Part shown: one piece after another, positions 1-8,681 of the stretch | How positions within the stretch are numbered: position 1 is the stretch's first letter | Layout of the letters: each line of letters starts with the position of its first letter | Assembly (NCBI GenBank): GCA_017412045.1 | Contig: JAFQOX010000005.1 | Span: 1-36,425 of the forward strand | Origin: Clostridia bacterium | GTDB lineage: Bacteria; Bacillota; Clostridia; Oscillospirales; CAG-272 | Length of the DNA stretch: 36,425 bases | Direction: 5' to 3' | The notes under the pieces: generated by a model | Told to the model about the DNA's origin: nothing | Seen by the model: the letters and a program-made list of their open reading frames with translations, nothing else | Database searches by the model: none | Program-made: the position numbers and the translations under genes

Positions 1-77
1 CTGTTCTGCGCTTTGCGCAGGCGTTCGCGCAGAGCGAGTGGGCTTTGCGGTATGCAATTCCCATACGCACAAGCAGT

Positions 78-137
78 CCAGCGGCACGCTGGTTTGCTTC
101 TTTTTCGTCCTTTTTCTTTCAAATAAAGAAAAAGGAC
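78..137. repeat. Double-hairpin dispersed element
   Basis: A short GC hairpin (CCAGCG 78-83, CGCTGG 87-92) is followed by a T-rich stretch and then a 13-bp perfect inverted repeat (107-119 and 125-137) with a 5-nt loop. The second hairpin has the core CTTTTTCTTT / AAAGAAAAAG, which is also found in the tandem units near 25.9 kb, so this looks like a single copy of the same element family. Nothing in 1-77 reads as a gene. Confidence 0.6.
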
Positions 138-215
138 ACCGTTCCCCCTTATCAAAGGGAAATCTTTTATAAAAAGCCCTGTCTGTTGACATAGAAAAAA
201 TAATTTTTTTTGCTT

Positions 216-250
216 TAAGATTTTTCGAATATGAAAAATCTTATCTTTTT
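216..250 (+). terminator. Intrinsic terminator of an upstream transcript
   Basis: An 11-bp perfect stem (216-226 with 233-243), a 6-nt loop and a following T-rich run form a rho-independent terminator. It would end a gene lying to the left of the window. Confidence 0.6.
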
Positions 251-297
251 TACATTGGAAACTGAATGCTGTTGTCCTGCAAATTGAGAAAAAATGA

Positions 298-326
298 TTG
301 ACAACTTATTGTAAAAATAGTATAAT
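298..326 (+). promoter_or_regulatory. Sigma-A promoter of the glpA-like operon
   Basis: The -35 TTGACA (298-303) and -10 TATAAT (321-326) are both perfect and are separated by 17 nt. The leader that follows carries an inverted repeat (TTTGTAT 344-350, ATACAAA 361-367) and a small hairpin (383-388 with 394-399), either of which could be a regulator site. Confidence 0.85.
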
Positions 327-417
327 GATATTATGGGTATTTGTTTGTATTTGAGTATTCATACAAATGAAAGCGAAAAAATCTGTCCTTTGGGGACAGG
401 GAAACGGAGAAAAATAT

Positions 418-1851
418 ATGACGGAAAACAGATATGACGCCGCCATCATCGGTGGCGGCGTGATCGGTTCTGCGATTGCGAGAGAGCTTTCTCGCTGGGA
501 TCTGCGCATCTGCCTTCTCGAAAAGACGGAGGACGTTTGCTCCGGCACGTCCAAGGCGAACAGCGCGATCGTTCATGCGGGCTACGATGCGAAGCCCGGA
601 AGCAAAAAGGCTGAGCTGAACGTAAAGGGTAACGCGATGATGGGAGACCTTGCGCGCGACCTCGAATTTGAATTCAAGAGAAACGGATCTCTCGTTCTTT
701 GCTTTGCGGACGAGGATATGCCCAAGCTCGGCGAGCTCTATCAGAGAGGCTTGAAAAACGGCGTGGACGTCAAGCTCCTCAGCGGCGATGAGGTTCGCAA
801 AATGGAACCCAATATCACGAATGAAGTGGTGGCAGCTCTGTGGGCTCCCACGGGCGGTATCGTTTGCCCCTTCGGTCTTACGATCGCGCTTGCGGAAAAC
901 GCTTGCGACAACGGCGTGGAATTCAAATTCCATACCGAGGTTCAGGCGATCGAAAAAGCGGAGGACGGCTACGTTCTGAAAACCAATAAGGGCGACGTTC
1001 TGACCAGAACCGTGATCAACGCGGCGGGCGTGTATTCCGATGCGATCCATAATATGGTCAGCGAAACCAAGCTCCATATCACCCCCAGAAAGGGTGACTA
1101 CTGTCTGCTCGACAAAGAGGCGGGAACGCACGTCAGCGCGACGGTATTCCAGCTCCCCGGCAAATACGGCAAGGGTATCCTCGTATCCCCGACCGTTCAC
1201 GGAAACCTCCTTCTCGGTCCGACTGCCGTTGATGTGGACGACAAAGAAAATACGGCTACCACGGCGGCAGAAATTGCCGACGTTGTGAAAAAGTCCGCGG
1301 TCAGCGTCAAAAATATTCCCTACCGCGTGACCATTACCTCCTTCTCGGGACTCCGCGCGCATGAGGACGGCGACGATTTCGTTCTCGGCGAGGTTTCCGA
1401 TGCACCCGGCTTCTTTGACGCGGCGGGCATTGAATCCCCCGGACTCTCTTCCGCCCCCGCCATCGGCGTGGAGATCGCGGAGGCGGTTGCCGCAAAGCTC
1501 GGTGCTGTGAAAAAGGAAAACTTTATTTCCAAAAGAAAAGGCTTTGTCAAGCTTGCTGAAAAATCCTTTGAGGAACGCGCGGCGATCATCAAGGAAAATC
1601 CCCTCTACGGCGTGATCGTATGCCGTTGCATGGAAATCACGGAGGGCGAAATCATGGATGCCATCCATCGTACGCTCGGCGCGACCTCTCTTGACGGCAT
1701 CAAGCGCCGCGTGCATCAGGGTATGGGCCGTTGTCAGGCGGGCTTCTGTACCTCCAGAACGATGGAGATCCTTTCCCGCGAAACGGGTATTCCCATGGAA
1801 AAGATTTGTAAAAACAGCGGCGGCTCCGAAATGCTGTCCCATAAAATGTGA
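418..1851 (+). CDS. FAD-dependent glycerol-3-phosphate dehydrogenase-like oxidoreductase
   Basis: This encodes a flavoprotein dehydrogenase of the GlpA/DAO family, expected to oxidise glycerol-3-phosphate (or a related 2-hydroxy substrate) to the keto form. The N-terminus has the FAD-binding Rossmann motif AAIIGGGVIGSAIARELSR. The last ~70 residues form a BFD-like [2Fe-2S] domain with CRC and, further on, CQAGFC. I chose ATG 418, preceded by GGAGA, over an in-frame ATG at 367 that lies in a leader hairpin and lacks a ribosome site. The protein is about 477 aa, shorter than E. coli GlpA. It is the first gene of a three-gene operon with a second flavoprotein and a DUF1667 protein, a set often found beside glycerol kinase in Clostridia; no kinase or facilitator is visible here. 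The substrate is inferred. Confidence 0.85.
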   Translation: MTENRYDAAIIGGGVIGSAIARELSRWDLRICLLEKTEDVCSGTSKANSAIVHAGYDAKPGSKKAELNVKGNAMMGDLARDLEFEFKRNGSLVLCFADEDMPKLGELYQRGLKNGVDVKLLSGDEVRKMEPNITNEVVAALWAPTGGIVCPFGLTIALAENACDNGVEFKFHTEVQAIEKAEDGYVLKTNKGDVLTRTVINAAGVYSDAIHNMVSETKLHITPRKGDYCLLDKEAGTHVSATVFQLPGKYGKGILVSPTVHGNLLLGPTAVDVDDKENTATTAAEIADVVKKSAVSVKNIPYRVTITSFSGLRAHEDGDDFVLGEVSDAPGFFDAAGIESPGLSSAPAIGVEIAEAVAAKLGAVKKENFISKRKGFVKLAEKSFEERAAIIKENPLYGVIVCRCMEITEGEIMDAIHRTLGATSLDGIKRRVHQGMGRCQAGFCTSRTMEILSRETGIPMEKICKNSGGSEMLSHKM

Positions 1852-1865
1852 GTGAGGTGACGGAA

Positions 1866-3131
1866 ATGAAACAGCATGATATCGTTGTCATCGGCGGCGG
1901 TCCTGCGGGACTTGCGGCGGCAATTTCCGCAAAAAAAGCAGGCGTTTCCGATATTCTGATTCTGGAACGCGATTCCACACTCGGCGGTATTCTGAATCAG
2001 TGTATTCATAACGGCTTCGGTCTCCATACCTTCAAGGAGGAGCTGACCGGTCCCGAATACGCGGCGCGCTTCATCAAGGAAGCGCAGGATATGGAAATTC
2101 CCTACCGTCTCGGCGCGATGGTCCTTTCGATCACGCCCGAAAAGGTTATTACGTATATGAGCAAGTCGGAAGGGCTGGTTCAGATTTCCGCGAAGGCGGT
2201 GATCCTTGCGATGGGCTGCCGCGAACGTCCGCGCGGCGCGCTCAATATCCCCGGCTTCCGTCCCGCCGGCATCTATTCCGCAGGCACGGCGCAGAGACTG
2301 ATGAATATCGACGGCTACAGCGTCGGTAAAGAAGTCGTGATCCTCGGATCGGGCGACATTGGTCTGATCATGGCGAGAAGAATGACGCTTGAGGGCGCAA
2401 AGGTCAAGGTCGTTGCAGAGCTCATGCCCTATTCCGGCGGCTTGAAGCGTAACATCGTTCAGTGTCTCAACGACTACGGTATTCCGCTTCTCCTCAGCCA
2501 TACCGTCGTGGGCATCGACGGCAAGGACAGATTGACCGGCGTGACCATCGCCCAGGTCGATGCCAACCGTCAGCCCATTCCCGGCACGGAGATCCACTAC
2601 GATTGCGATACGCTCCTTCTCTCCTGCGGTCTGATCCCGGAAAACGAATTGACCAGAGAGATCGGCGTGGAAATGAACCGTGTGACCTCGGGTCCCAACG
2701 TGGACGATAAGCTTCAGACCGGTGTTCCCGGCGTATTCGCCTGCGGTAACGTGCTCCACGTACACGACCTCGTTGACTACGTTTCCTCCGAGGCGGCTCT
2801 TGCGGGCGCGAACGCCGCCGCCTTCGTTCAGAATGAAAAGACGGCTGAAAAGACGCATAAGGTCGTGATCAAGGCGGAAAACGGCGTACGCTACACCGTT
2901 CCCCAGACCATCGACGTGGAAAATATGAGCGATTCCGTCACGGTCCGTTTCCGTGTCGCGGATATTTATCAGAACCGCTCGGTTTGCGTATATTACGACG
3001 GCAAGAAAGTTTCGAGCCGCAAAAAACGCGTATTGGCGCCCGGAGAAATGGAGCAGGTCGTTCTGAAGAAGAACAGCTTTGCCGATTATCCCGCGCTTTC
3101 CGAAATCGTGATTTGTACGGAGGAAGCATAA
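1866..3131 (+). CDS. NAD(P)/FAD-dependent oxidoreductase (GlpA partner)
   Basis: This is a pyridine nucleotide-disulfide-type flavoprotein of about 421 aa. Visible motifs are an FAD-binding IVVIGGGPAGLAAAISAKK near the N-terminus, a central NAD-binding VVILGSGDIGLIMARR, and a late PGVFACGNVLHVHDLVDYV that contacts FAD. The C-terminal ~90 residues form a separate small domain. The start is ATG 1866 behind GAGGTGA; an upstream GTG overlapping the previous stop has no spacing for a ribosome site. The gene follows the dehydrogenase by 14 nt and precedes the DUF1667 gene by 1 nt, so the three are cotranscribed. It probably carries electrons from the dehydrogenase flavin to NAD(P) or to a membrane carrier; that role is inferred from conserved synteny. 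Confidence 0.85.
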   Translation: MKQHDIVVIGGGPAGLAAAISAKKAGVSDILILERDSTLGGILNQCIHNGFGLHTFKEELTGPEYAARFIKEAQDMEIPYRLGAMVLSITPEKVITYMSKSEGLVQISAKAVILAMGCRERPRGALNIPGFRPAGIYSAGTAQRLMNIDGYSVGKEVVILGSGDIGLIMARRMTLEGAKVKVVAELMPYSGGLKRNIVQCLNDYGIPLLLSHTVVGIDGKDRLTGVTIAQVDANRQPIPGTEIHYDCDTLLLSCGLIPENELTREIGVEMNRVTSGPNVDDKLQTGVPGVFACGNVLHVHDLVDYVSSEAALAGANAAAFVQNEKTAEKTHKVVIKAENGVRYTVPQTIDVENMSDSVTVRFRVADIYQNRSVCVYYDGKKVSSRKKRVLAPGEMEQVVLKKNSFADYPALSEIVICTEEA

Positions 3132-3132
3132 G

Positions 3133-3498
3133 ATGGAAGTAAAAAACTTAACTTGTATCGGTTGCCCGATGGGATGTTTTCTTACGGTGAGCATTGAGGA
3201 CGACCGCATCGGCGTAGAGGGCAATACCTGTCCCCGCGGCGCGGATTACGCGAAAAAGGAAGTCACCAATCCGACCCGTATCGTCACCTCGTCCGTCCGC
3301 GTCAACGGCGCGGATATCGCGAGAGTTTCCGTCAAGACCGCGAGCGATATTCCGAAGGGCAAGATTTTCGATTGCATGAAGGAGATCAGCGCGGCGCAGA
3401 TGGATGCTCCCGTTTCCATCGGCGACGTTGTGATCGAAAATTGCGCGGGCACGGGCGTTGCCGTGATCGCAACGAAAAACGTTCCCTGCAAAAAATAA
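3133..3498 (+). CDS. DUF1667 domain protein
   Basis: This is a small cysteine-containing protein (121 aa) of the DUF1667 family. The N-terminus has CIGCPMGC and a later CPRGADYAKKE, an arrangement that resembles the iron-sulfur N-terminal region of molybdopterin oxidoreductases. It is the third member of the clostridial glycerol-3-phosphate dehydrogenase triad and probably takes the place of the Fe-S subunit GlpC as an electron-transfer component. It starts 1 nt after the preceding stop codon, so translation is probably coupled. A weak hairpin follows the gene (3499-3528) but has no T-run. Its biochemical function is not established. Confidence 0.85.
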   Translation: MEVKNLTCIGCPMGCFLTVSIEDDRIGVEGNTCPRGADYAKKEVTNPTRIVTSSVRVNGADIARVSVKTASDIPKGKIFDCMKEISAAQMDAPVSIGDVVIENCAGTGVAVIATKNVPCKK

Positions 3499-3664
3499 AT
3501 CCTCTGTTTCGTTCACGAAATGAAGGATCGCAGCATTTGATGATAATCTGAGGGAGATTCCCTTTTCAGAGCATATTTGTTCACGAAATTTCCGCCCTCT
3601 CGACGTTCCGGAAAATCGGATTCGCGGGGCGGTAAACGTTTTTTGAAAAGAAGGAGGGCTTTCC

Positions 3665-4372
3665 ATGTTTATTGTGAATGGATGGAAATGGCTTGTGGAT
3701 TTGACCGCATCCTGGAGCATTGCCGCCGTCGCGGTCCGCCTGCTTCTGGCGCTGATCGTCGGTCTGGTCGTCGGCATCGACCGTGAGCGCAAGCGCCGCG
3801 TTGCGGGCATCAAAACGCATATTCTCGTATGTCTGGGCTCCGCGCTCGTCATGATCACCAGCCAATATATGATGGAGCGATTCGGCGACGTGGCGGATAT
3901 TTCCCGTATGGGCGCGCAGGTCATCAGCGGCGTAGGCTTTCTCGGTGTCGGCACAATCATCGTTACGGGCCGTAATCAGGTCCGCGGTCTGACGACGGCG
4001 GCAAGCATTTGGGTTTGCGCCTGCGTCGGTCTTGCGGCGGGCATCGGATTTATCGAGGGCGTGCTGATCGTTCTCGTGCTTCTCGTTCTGACGCTGAAGG
4101 TGCTCGGTAAGCTGGATACCATTGTCAGAAAGGGCGCGAAGGAGGTGGACCTTTATATCGAATTTCACGATAATAAGGGCATTCTCAGCTTTTGCGATAA
4201 AATGAAAGAGGACGGTCACCGCATCGTCAAAATGCAGATCGGCAAATGCGACGGAGAGAACGAATCCCCGAACGCGCTCTTCAGCATCCGTACGAAGGAT
4301 CGCAATCACGTCGAAAAATTCGCCGTGGAGCTGCGCCGACTGAAATACGTCAAATCGGTGGAGGAGCTTTAA
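3665..4372 (+). CDS. MgtC/SapB family inner-membrane protein
   Basis: This 235-aa protein has the MgtC-family core: several hydrophobic helices in the first ~140 residues, including ALIVGLVVGIDRERKRRVAG and ISGVGFLGVGTIIV, then a soluble C-terminal ACT-like region of about 90 residues. Members are linked to magnesium limitation and acid or stress adaptation; the exact activity is unsettled. A strong GGAGGG site lies 6 nt before ATG 3665. The gene is separated from the triad by 166 nt without a clear terminator and from proB by 49 nt, so it could be cotranscribed with the proline genes. Confidence 0.88.
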   Translation: MFIVNGWKWLVDLTASWSIAAVAVRLLLALIVGLVVGIDRERKRRVAGIKTHILVCLGSALVMITSQYMMERFGDVADISRMGAQVISGVGFLGVGTIIVTGRNQVRGLTTAASIWVCACVGLAAGIGFIEGVLIVLVLLVLTLKVLGKLDTIVRKGAKEVDLYIEFHDNKGILSFCDKMKEDGHRIVKMQIGKCDGENESPNALFSIRTKDRNHVEKFAVELRRLKYVKSVEEL

Positions 4373-4421
4373 GGCGCACCGAAACATCAAAATCATCTGA
4401 AAATCAAGGAAATTTTATATT

Positions 4422-5189
4422 ATGCGAATTGTTGTAAAGGTCGGAACGTCAACGCTTGCCTATCCGACCGGACTTTTGAACATCCGCCGCGTGGAGGAGC
4501 TTTGCCGCGTGCTCAGCGATCTGAAAAACGCGGGCAACGAGGTCGTTCTGATCTCCTCCGGCGCGATCGGTATGGGCGTCGGAAAATTGGGACTCGGCAA
4601 GCGTCCGACCGATATTCCCACCAAGCAGGCGGCGGCAGCCGTCGGTCAGTGCGAGCTGATGTATACCTACGATAAGCTGTTCGGCGAGTACAATCATACC
4701 GTCGCGCAGATCCTTCTGACGGGCGAGGACGTGGAAAACGAAAAACGCCGTACCAATTTCCATAACACCATGTTCCGCTTGCTGGAGCTCGGCGCTCTGC
4801 CGATCATCAACGAGAACGATACCGTGGCGACCGATGAGATCGTCATCGGCGATAACGATACGCTGGCGGCGATCGTTGCCGCGAACGTTTCCGCGGATCT
4901 GCTGGTTCTGCTCTCCGATATCGAGGGGCTTTACACGAAGGATCCCCACAAATACAGCGACGCGGTTCTGATCCCCGTCGTGGAGGAGCTGACGCCCGAG
5001 ATTCTCGCGCTCGCGGAGGGCAAGGGCTCTGAGCTCGGCACGGGCGGCATGAAAACGAAATTGCGCGCGGCGCAGATTGCAACGGAAGCCGGAATGGAAA
5101 TGATCATTGCAAGCGGCGCGGACCCGATGATCCTCTATAAGATTTCGGACGGCGAGCCGTTCGGAACGAGATTCATCGGAAAAAAATAA
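4422..5189 (+). CDS. proB: Glutamate 5-kinase
   Basis: ProB catalyses the first step of proline synthesis, phosphorylating glutamate to gamma-glutamyl phosphate. The amino-acid kinase fold is clear from IVVKVGTSTL at the start, LISSGAIGMGVGKLGL, INENDTVATDEI and GGMKTKLRAAQ. At 255 aa it ends after the kinase domain and lacks the C-terminal PUA domain of the ~367-aa E. coli enzyme, a known short form. The residues usually involved in proline feedback lie in the kinase domain, so feedback inhibition may persist. It is the first gene of proB-proA-proC, with 18 nt between it and proA. Confidence 0.96.
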   Translation: MRIVVKVGTSTLAYPTGLLNIRRVEELCRVLSDLKNAGNEVVLISSGAIGMGVGKLGLGKRPTDIPTKQAAAAVGQCELMYTYDKLFGEYNHTVAQILLTGEDVENEKRRTNFHNTMFRLLELGALPIINENDTVATDEIVIGDNDTLAAIVAANVSADLLVLLSDIEGLYTKDPHKYSDAVLIPVVEELTPEILALAEGKGSELGTGGMKTKLRAAQIATEAGMEMIIASGADPMILYKISDGEPFGTRFIGKK

Positions 5190-5207
5190 AGCCGAAAGGA
5201 CTCTGTT

Positions 5208-6464
5208 ATGACAACTGTCGAAATATTGGACAGAGCAAAAAAGACGAAAGCGGCGCTTTCGTCTTTTTCCTCTGTAGAAAAAAATAAAGCGCTTCTCGCG
5301 ATGGCGGATGCGCTGATCGAAGAACAGGAAAAAATTTTGGAAGCAAACGCGAGGGACGTTGCCGCGGCGCGCGGTACGGTCTCCGACGTGATGATCGACC
5401 GCCTTCAGCTTTCCTCCGCCAGAATCGAGGGCATGGCAAGCGGTATTCGTGACGTCGCAAGGCTTCCCGATCCCGTCGGAAGGATTCTTTCCTCCGAAAC
5501 GAGACCGAACGGACTTCTGATCGAAAAGGTCTCTGTTCCGCTCGGCGTGGTGGCGATCATTTACGAGAGCCGTCCGAACGTGACCTCCGATGCGGCGGCG
5601 CTTTGCCTGAAGAGCGGAAACGTCTGCGTTCTGCGCGGCGGCAAGGAGGCGTACGCATCCTCTCACGCCATCGTGGATGCCATGAGAAAGGGGCTTCGTG
5701 CCGTCGGCTTCCCCGAAACGGCGGTCAACATTCTGGACGACACTTCCCGTGAGGGCGCAAACGCGCTGATGAAGGCGAGAGGCTACGTCGATATGCTGAT
5801 TCCGCGCGGAGGAGCGGGATTGATTCGCGCCTGCGTGGAGAATGCGACCGTTCCGTGCATTGAAACGGGAACGGGTATTTGCCATATTTACGTGGATAAG
5901 AGTGCGGATATCGAAAAGGCGCTTGCAATTCTCGTGAATGCAAAAACGAGCCGTCCCTCCGTCTGCAATGCGGCGGAGGTCTGCCTGGTGCACAAGGATA
6001 TTGCCGAAAAATTCTTGCCCCTTCTGAAAAAAGCACTCTGTGAGGACCGCGCTGCCGAGGGCAAAACGCCCGTCGAGCTTCGCTTGGATGCGCGCGCGCT
6101 TTCCGTCATCGACGGTACGCCTGCCGGCGAGCGGGATTTCGATACGGAATTTTTGGACTATATTCTCGCTGTGGGTATCGTTGACAGCGTGGAGAAGGCG
6201 GCGGAGCACATTCTGAACCACTCCACGGGACACAGCGAAGCGATCGTGGCGGAGGACGAAGCGGCGCAGAGCGTTTTCGTTTCTCTCGTTGACAGCGCGG
6301 CGGTCTACGTCAACGCTTCCACGAGATTTACCGACGGCGGTGAATTCGGCCTCGGCTGTGAGATGGGTATTTCCACGCAGAAGCTTCACGCACGCGGTCC
6401 GATGGGGCTTGCGGAGATGACCTCCTATCAGTACCGGATCACCGGCAACGGACAGATCCGTTGA
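5208..6464 (+). CDS. proA: Gamma-glutamyl phosphate reductase
   Basis: ProA reduces gamma-glutamyl phosphate with NADPH to glutamate-5-semialdehyde, which cyclises to pyrroline-5-carboxylate. The 418-aa protein has normal length. It shows the family signature [12 protein letters not shown], the catalytic cysteine Cys253 in [10 protein letters not shown], and the C-terminal [20 protein letters not shown]. Codons 11-20 lie in a 14-bp perfect inverted repeat (5238-5268) that ends in a T-run and looks like an intrinsic terminator inside the coding sequence; the encoded residues are unremarkable. It is followed by proC after 22 nt. Confidence 0.97.
   Translation: MTTVEILDRAKKTKAALSSFSSVEKNKALLAMADALIEEQEKILEANARDVAAARGTVSDVMIDRLQLSSARIEGMASGIRDVARLPDPVGRILSSETRPNGLLIEKVSVPLGVVAIIYESRPNVTSDAAALCLKSGNVCVLRGGKEAYASSHAIVDAMRKGLRAVGFPETAVNILDDTSREGANALMKARGYVDMLIPRGGAGLIRACVENATVPCIETGTGICHIYVDKSADIEKALAILVNAKTSRPSVCNAAEVCLVHKDIAEKFLPLLKKALCEDRAAEGKTPVELRLDARALSVIDGTPAGERDFDTEFLDYILAVGIVDSVEKAAEHILNHSTGHSEAIVAEDEAAQSVFVSLVDSAAVYVNASTRFTDGGEFGLGCEMGISTQKLHARGPMGLAEMTSYQYRITGNGQIR
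5238..5268 (+). other. Terminator-like hairpin inside proA
   Basis: A 14-bp perfect inverted repeat (5238-5251 with 5255-5268) with a 3-nt GGC loop has five U residues at its 3' end. It lies about 30 nt after the proA start codon. It has the form of an intrinsic terminator and could attenuate transcription between proB and proA when ribosomes do not cover it. This is inferred from structure only. Confidence 0.45.
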
Positions 6465-6486
6465 ACGGAGAACAGGAGAAAAAACG

Positions 6487-7296
6487 ATGTCTGAATTTGG
6501 ATTTATCGGCGTAGGCAATATGGGCGGCGCGCTCGCCGGCGCCGTATGTAAAAAGATCGGCGGCGAAGGCGTTCTGGTTTCCGACTATTCCGCGGAAAAG
6601 GCGGAGAGCTTTGCGAAGGACTTCGGTTGCCGCGCGACGGATAACGGCGAGATTGCCGCAAACGCGAAATTTATTTTTCTCGGCGTCAAGCCGCAGGTGC
6701 TCCCCTCCGTGGCGGAATCCCTTCGCGCTACGCTCGCGCAAAGAGAGGGACGCTTCGTTCTCGTCACGATGGCGGCGGGTATCTCGATTGCTTCTCTGGA
6801 GGAAATGCTGGGTATGCGCGCGCCCATTATCCGTATCATGCCGAATACGCCCGTGGCGGTCGGTGAGGGAATGATCCTCTATACGGCAAACGGCGCGGTT
6901 TCTGAGGACGAGCTTGATGCTTTTGTTTCCGCTCTTTCGATGGCGGGCAAGACGGATCGGATCGAAGAAAAGCTGATCGACGCGGCAAGCGTGATTTCGG
7001 GCTGCGGTCCTGCGTTTATGTATATGTTCCTCGAGGCGATGACAAGCGCCGGCGAGGCGCTCGGTCTTGACGGCAAGCAGGCGAGAGCGTACGCAGAGCA
7101 AACGATGATCGGCGCGGCAACGCTGGCAGCTTCCTCCCCCGAAACGCTGGAGACACTCCGCGTGCGCGTTTGCAGTCCCGGCGGCTCGACGATCGAGGGC
7201 GTGAAGAAATTTCAGGCGCTCGGTCTCGGCGGTATGACGCTTGAGGCGTTGAACGCTTCCTATCAGCGCACGCTGGAGCTTGGTAAGAAATCATAA
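6487..7296 (+). CDS. proC: Pyrroline-5-carboxylate reductase
   Basis: ProC performs the last step of proline synthesis, reducing pyrroline-5-carboxylate to L-proline with NAD(P)H. The 269-aa protein begins with the Rossmann motif FGFIGVGNMGGALAGAV. It has IRIMPNTPVAVGEGM, the VISGCGPAFMYMFLEAM active-site block and the family signature VCSPGGSTIEGV near the C-terminus. An AGGAG site sits 8 nt before the ATG. A palindrome overlaps the stop codon (7296-7309) and a terminator follows at 7371. Confidence 0.97.
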   Translation: MSEFGFIGVGNMGGALAGAVCKKIGGEGVLVSDYSAEKAESFAKDFGCRATDNGEIAANAKFIFLGVKPQVLPSVAESLRATLAQREGRFVLVTMAAGISIASLEEMLGMRAPIIRIMPNTPVAVGEGMILYTANGAVSEDELDAFVSALSMAGKTDRIEEKLIDAASVISGCGPAFMYMFLEAMTSAGEALGLDGKQARAYAEQTMIGAATLAASSPETLETLRVRVCSPGGSTIEGVKKFQALGLGGMTLEALNASYQRTLELGKKS

Positions 7297-7370
7297 TTTT
7301 TCGAAAAATCAATACTTGAAAAAGAACGCCTTCTGTGAGGGTCTGCAAAGTTAGCGGTAAAATTGAAATC

Positions 7371-7399
7371 AGCCACCACGGTTTTCGTGGTGGCTTTTT
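7371..7399 (+). terminator. Intrinsic terminator after proC
   Basis: A 10-bp perfect stem (AGCCACCACG 7371-7380 with CGTGGTGGCT 7386-7395), a 5-nt loop and a T-run end the proline operon about 75 nt after the proC stop. Confidence 0.9.
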
Positions 7400-7422
7400 G
7401 ATATGCAGAAAGCAAAGAGTAG

Positions 7423-8322
7423 TCAATGAAAGAACCCTTCTAAATTAATTGCGTGTCTAATCATGTTTGTTGCGATTTTCGAGGCTGGATTATTCATCAA
7501 ATCTATAACCATTCTTGTCTCTTCTTTCGCTGTTTCTTCACAATAAAATTCGATAGGAACATTATTTTCATCCAACAGGTCATGCACCTTGTGGTCTTTA
7601 AAATGTAATAATCCTCTTTGATGACACTCATCAAGATAAAAAGAAAAATTAATGCCAAAGGATACGGGTTGGCAAAGGTAAACGCCTGCTCTTCCGTTGT
7701 AGTCTCCTTGCACCTTAATGATTCCGATATCGTGATTTCCCTTGGGGGCTTTGCGTAAAAGCAACCAAATTGCCGTAAGAGCGGTGGCATTTAGGACGTC
7801 TTCAATATTTTTCGGGACAACCGATAGTTTTTCGGTTATTGCGAGAAGGCGTCCTTCATATACGGCATCAAGGACAACAAAGCCATAATATCCGTCATCA
7901 GCCTCATAATATGACACAGTCCCCTTAGGCAATCGCTTTAGCCTATTGCAAGCTGATATTTTGCGCTTTCTCGGGGCTTTGGGCGATGTTTGCAATAATG
8001 CTTGAAAGCATAAAAGTTTTTTGGATCGTTCATTTATGTCTTGTTCGGAAAAGCCAAGCGATTGATAGTATGTTATATTTTCTCGGTTGTCAATTATTTG
8101 ATTTACTCTCAAGAAAACGCTCTCCGAACGGAAGCCTAAAGACCATCCTGCTTTTGCTATTGCAAAAAATGCATTGTGCGGTATTGCCTCCTTTTGATAC
8201 TTTTGGAGCATTTGTTGCGTTATTTCAGCCGGTTCGAGTCCAATATCATATAGATCCATATATTCGTTATATATTTCGCAAAATTCATCAGATTGGTTTA
8301 AGTCCATTCCCCAAAATGCCAT
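7423..8322 (-). CDS. Protein of unknown function
   Basis: I do not recognise this 299-aa protein with confidence. It has no signal peptide and no clear membrane helix. The N-terminal ~100 residues are helical in character. A middle stretch, KGTVSYYEADDGYYGFVVL, has the look of a small beta-barrel as seen in some Imm26-type immunity proteins, but the match is too weak to name. The start is ATG 8322 with GGAGG 5 nt upstream; a TTG four codons earlier overlaps that site. An extended -10 (8366-8374) lies upstream. Its coding sequence is visibly more AT-rich than proC and feoB on either side, it is a single gene on the opposite strand, and a MITE-like repeat lies beside it. Together these suggest an acquired accessory gene. 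Confidence 0.7.
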   Translation of the reverse strand: MAFWGMDLNQSDEFCEIYNEYMDLYDIGLEPAEITQQMLQKYQKEAIPHNAFFAIAKAGWSLGFRSESVFLRVNQIIDNRENITYYQSLGFSEQDINERSKKLLCFQALLQTSPKAPRKRKISACNRLKRLPKGTVSYYEADDGYYGFVVLDAVYEGRLLAITEKLSVVPKNIEDVLNATALTAIWLLLRKAPKGNHDIGIIKVQGDYNGRAGVYLCQPVSFGINFSFYLDECHQRGLLHFKDHKVHDLLDENNVPIEFYCEETAKEETRMVIDLMNNPASKIATNMIRHAINLEGFFH

Positions 8323-8365
8323 AATACCCTCCAATTTTCAGATACATCAAGCGTGCTTTCAATTC

Positions 8366-8374
8366 ATTATATCA
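8366..8374 (-). promoter_or_regulatory. Extended -10 promoter of the orphan gene
   Basis: On the minus strand TGATATAAT reads at 8374-8366, an extended -10 element about 45 nt upstream of ATG 8322. No good -35 is seen at 17 nt, as is common for extended -10 promoters. Confidence 0.55.
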
Positions 8375-8508
8375 TAAATCTGTCAAAAAGTAAATAGATA
8401 GGTTTAAAAGCATTTACATAGTTTCCTGACGCTCGCGTCCGGGGCAAGCATAGCGCGAGGCAGTCCGCGCATAATCGGGCAGAAGCCCGAACCCACTATA
8501 CGCAGAGG

Positions 8509-8668
8509 AATGACTCGCAAAAGCCTTCCTCCGGGAGGAAGGGGGACCACGAAGTGGTGGAAGGAGCCCGCGTGACTTGCAATTTGCGCGGATTTTATCG
8601 TCACGCGCTCTCCCTCAGTCTTTTGCTACGCAAAATCCAGCTCCCTCCCAGAGGGAGCCTTTCGCAAG
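8509..8668. repeat. MITE-like non-coding repeat with imperfect terminal inverted repeats
   Basis: The left end (about 8509-8540) and the reverse complement of the right end (about 8636-8668) resemble each other: each reads roughly ACTYGCRAAAGS followed by a C/T-rich block, its own small hairpin (CTTCCTCC/GGAGGAAG on the left, GCTCCCT/AGGGAGC on the right) and flanking G/C-rich text. Inside is a CCAC-GAA-GTGG hairpin. Similar CTCCCTC-rich elements are dispersed in gut Oscillospirales genomes (recollection, not searched). No transposase is encoded. The adjacent 8412-8508 stretch is GC-rich with further short hairpins and no gene. Confidence 0.55.
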
Positions 8669-8681
8669 TTTCCACCGACAT

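Noticed and set aside
186..221. A second promoter with TTGACA at 186-191
   Set aside because: No -10 lies at 16-18 nt; the nearest candidate is 24 nt away and inside a terminator stem.
331..1842. Long open frame on the minus strand opposite the glpA-like gene
   Set aside because: It is the antisense shadow of a clear flavoprotein gene, has no ribosome site and reads as Arg/His/Asp-rich sequence without family features.
3499..3528. Terminator after the DUF1667 gene
   Set aside because: ATCCT/AGGAT and TTTCG/CGAAA give an interrupted hairpin with no T-run, so it is too weak to call.
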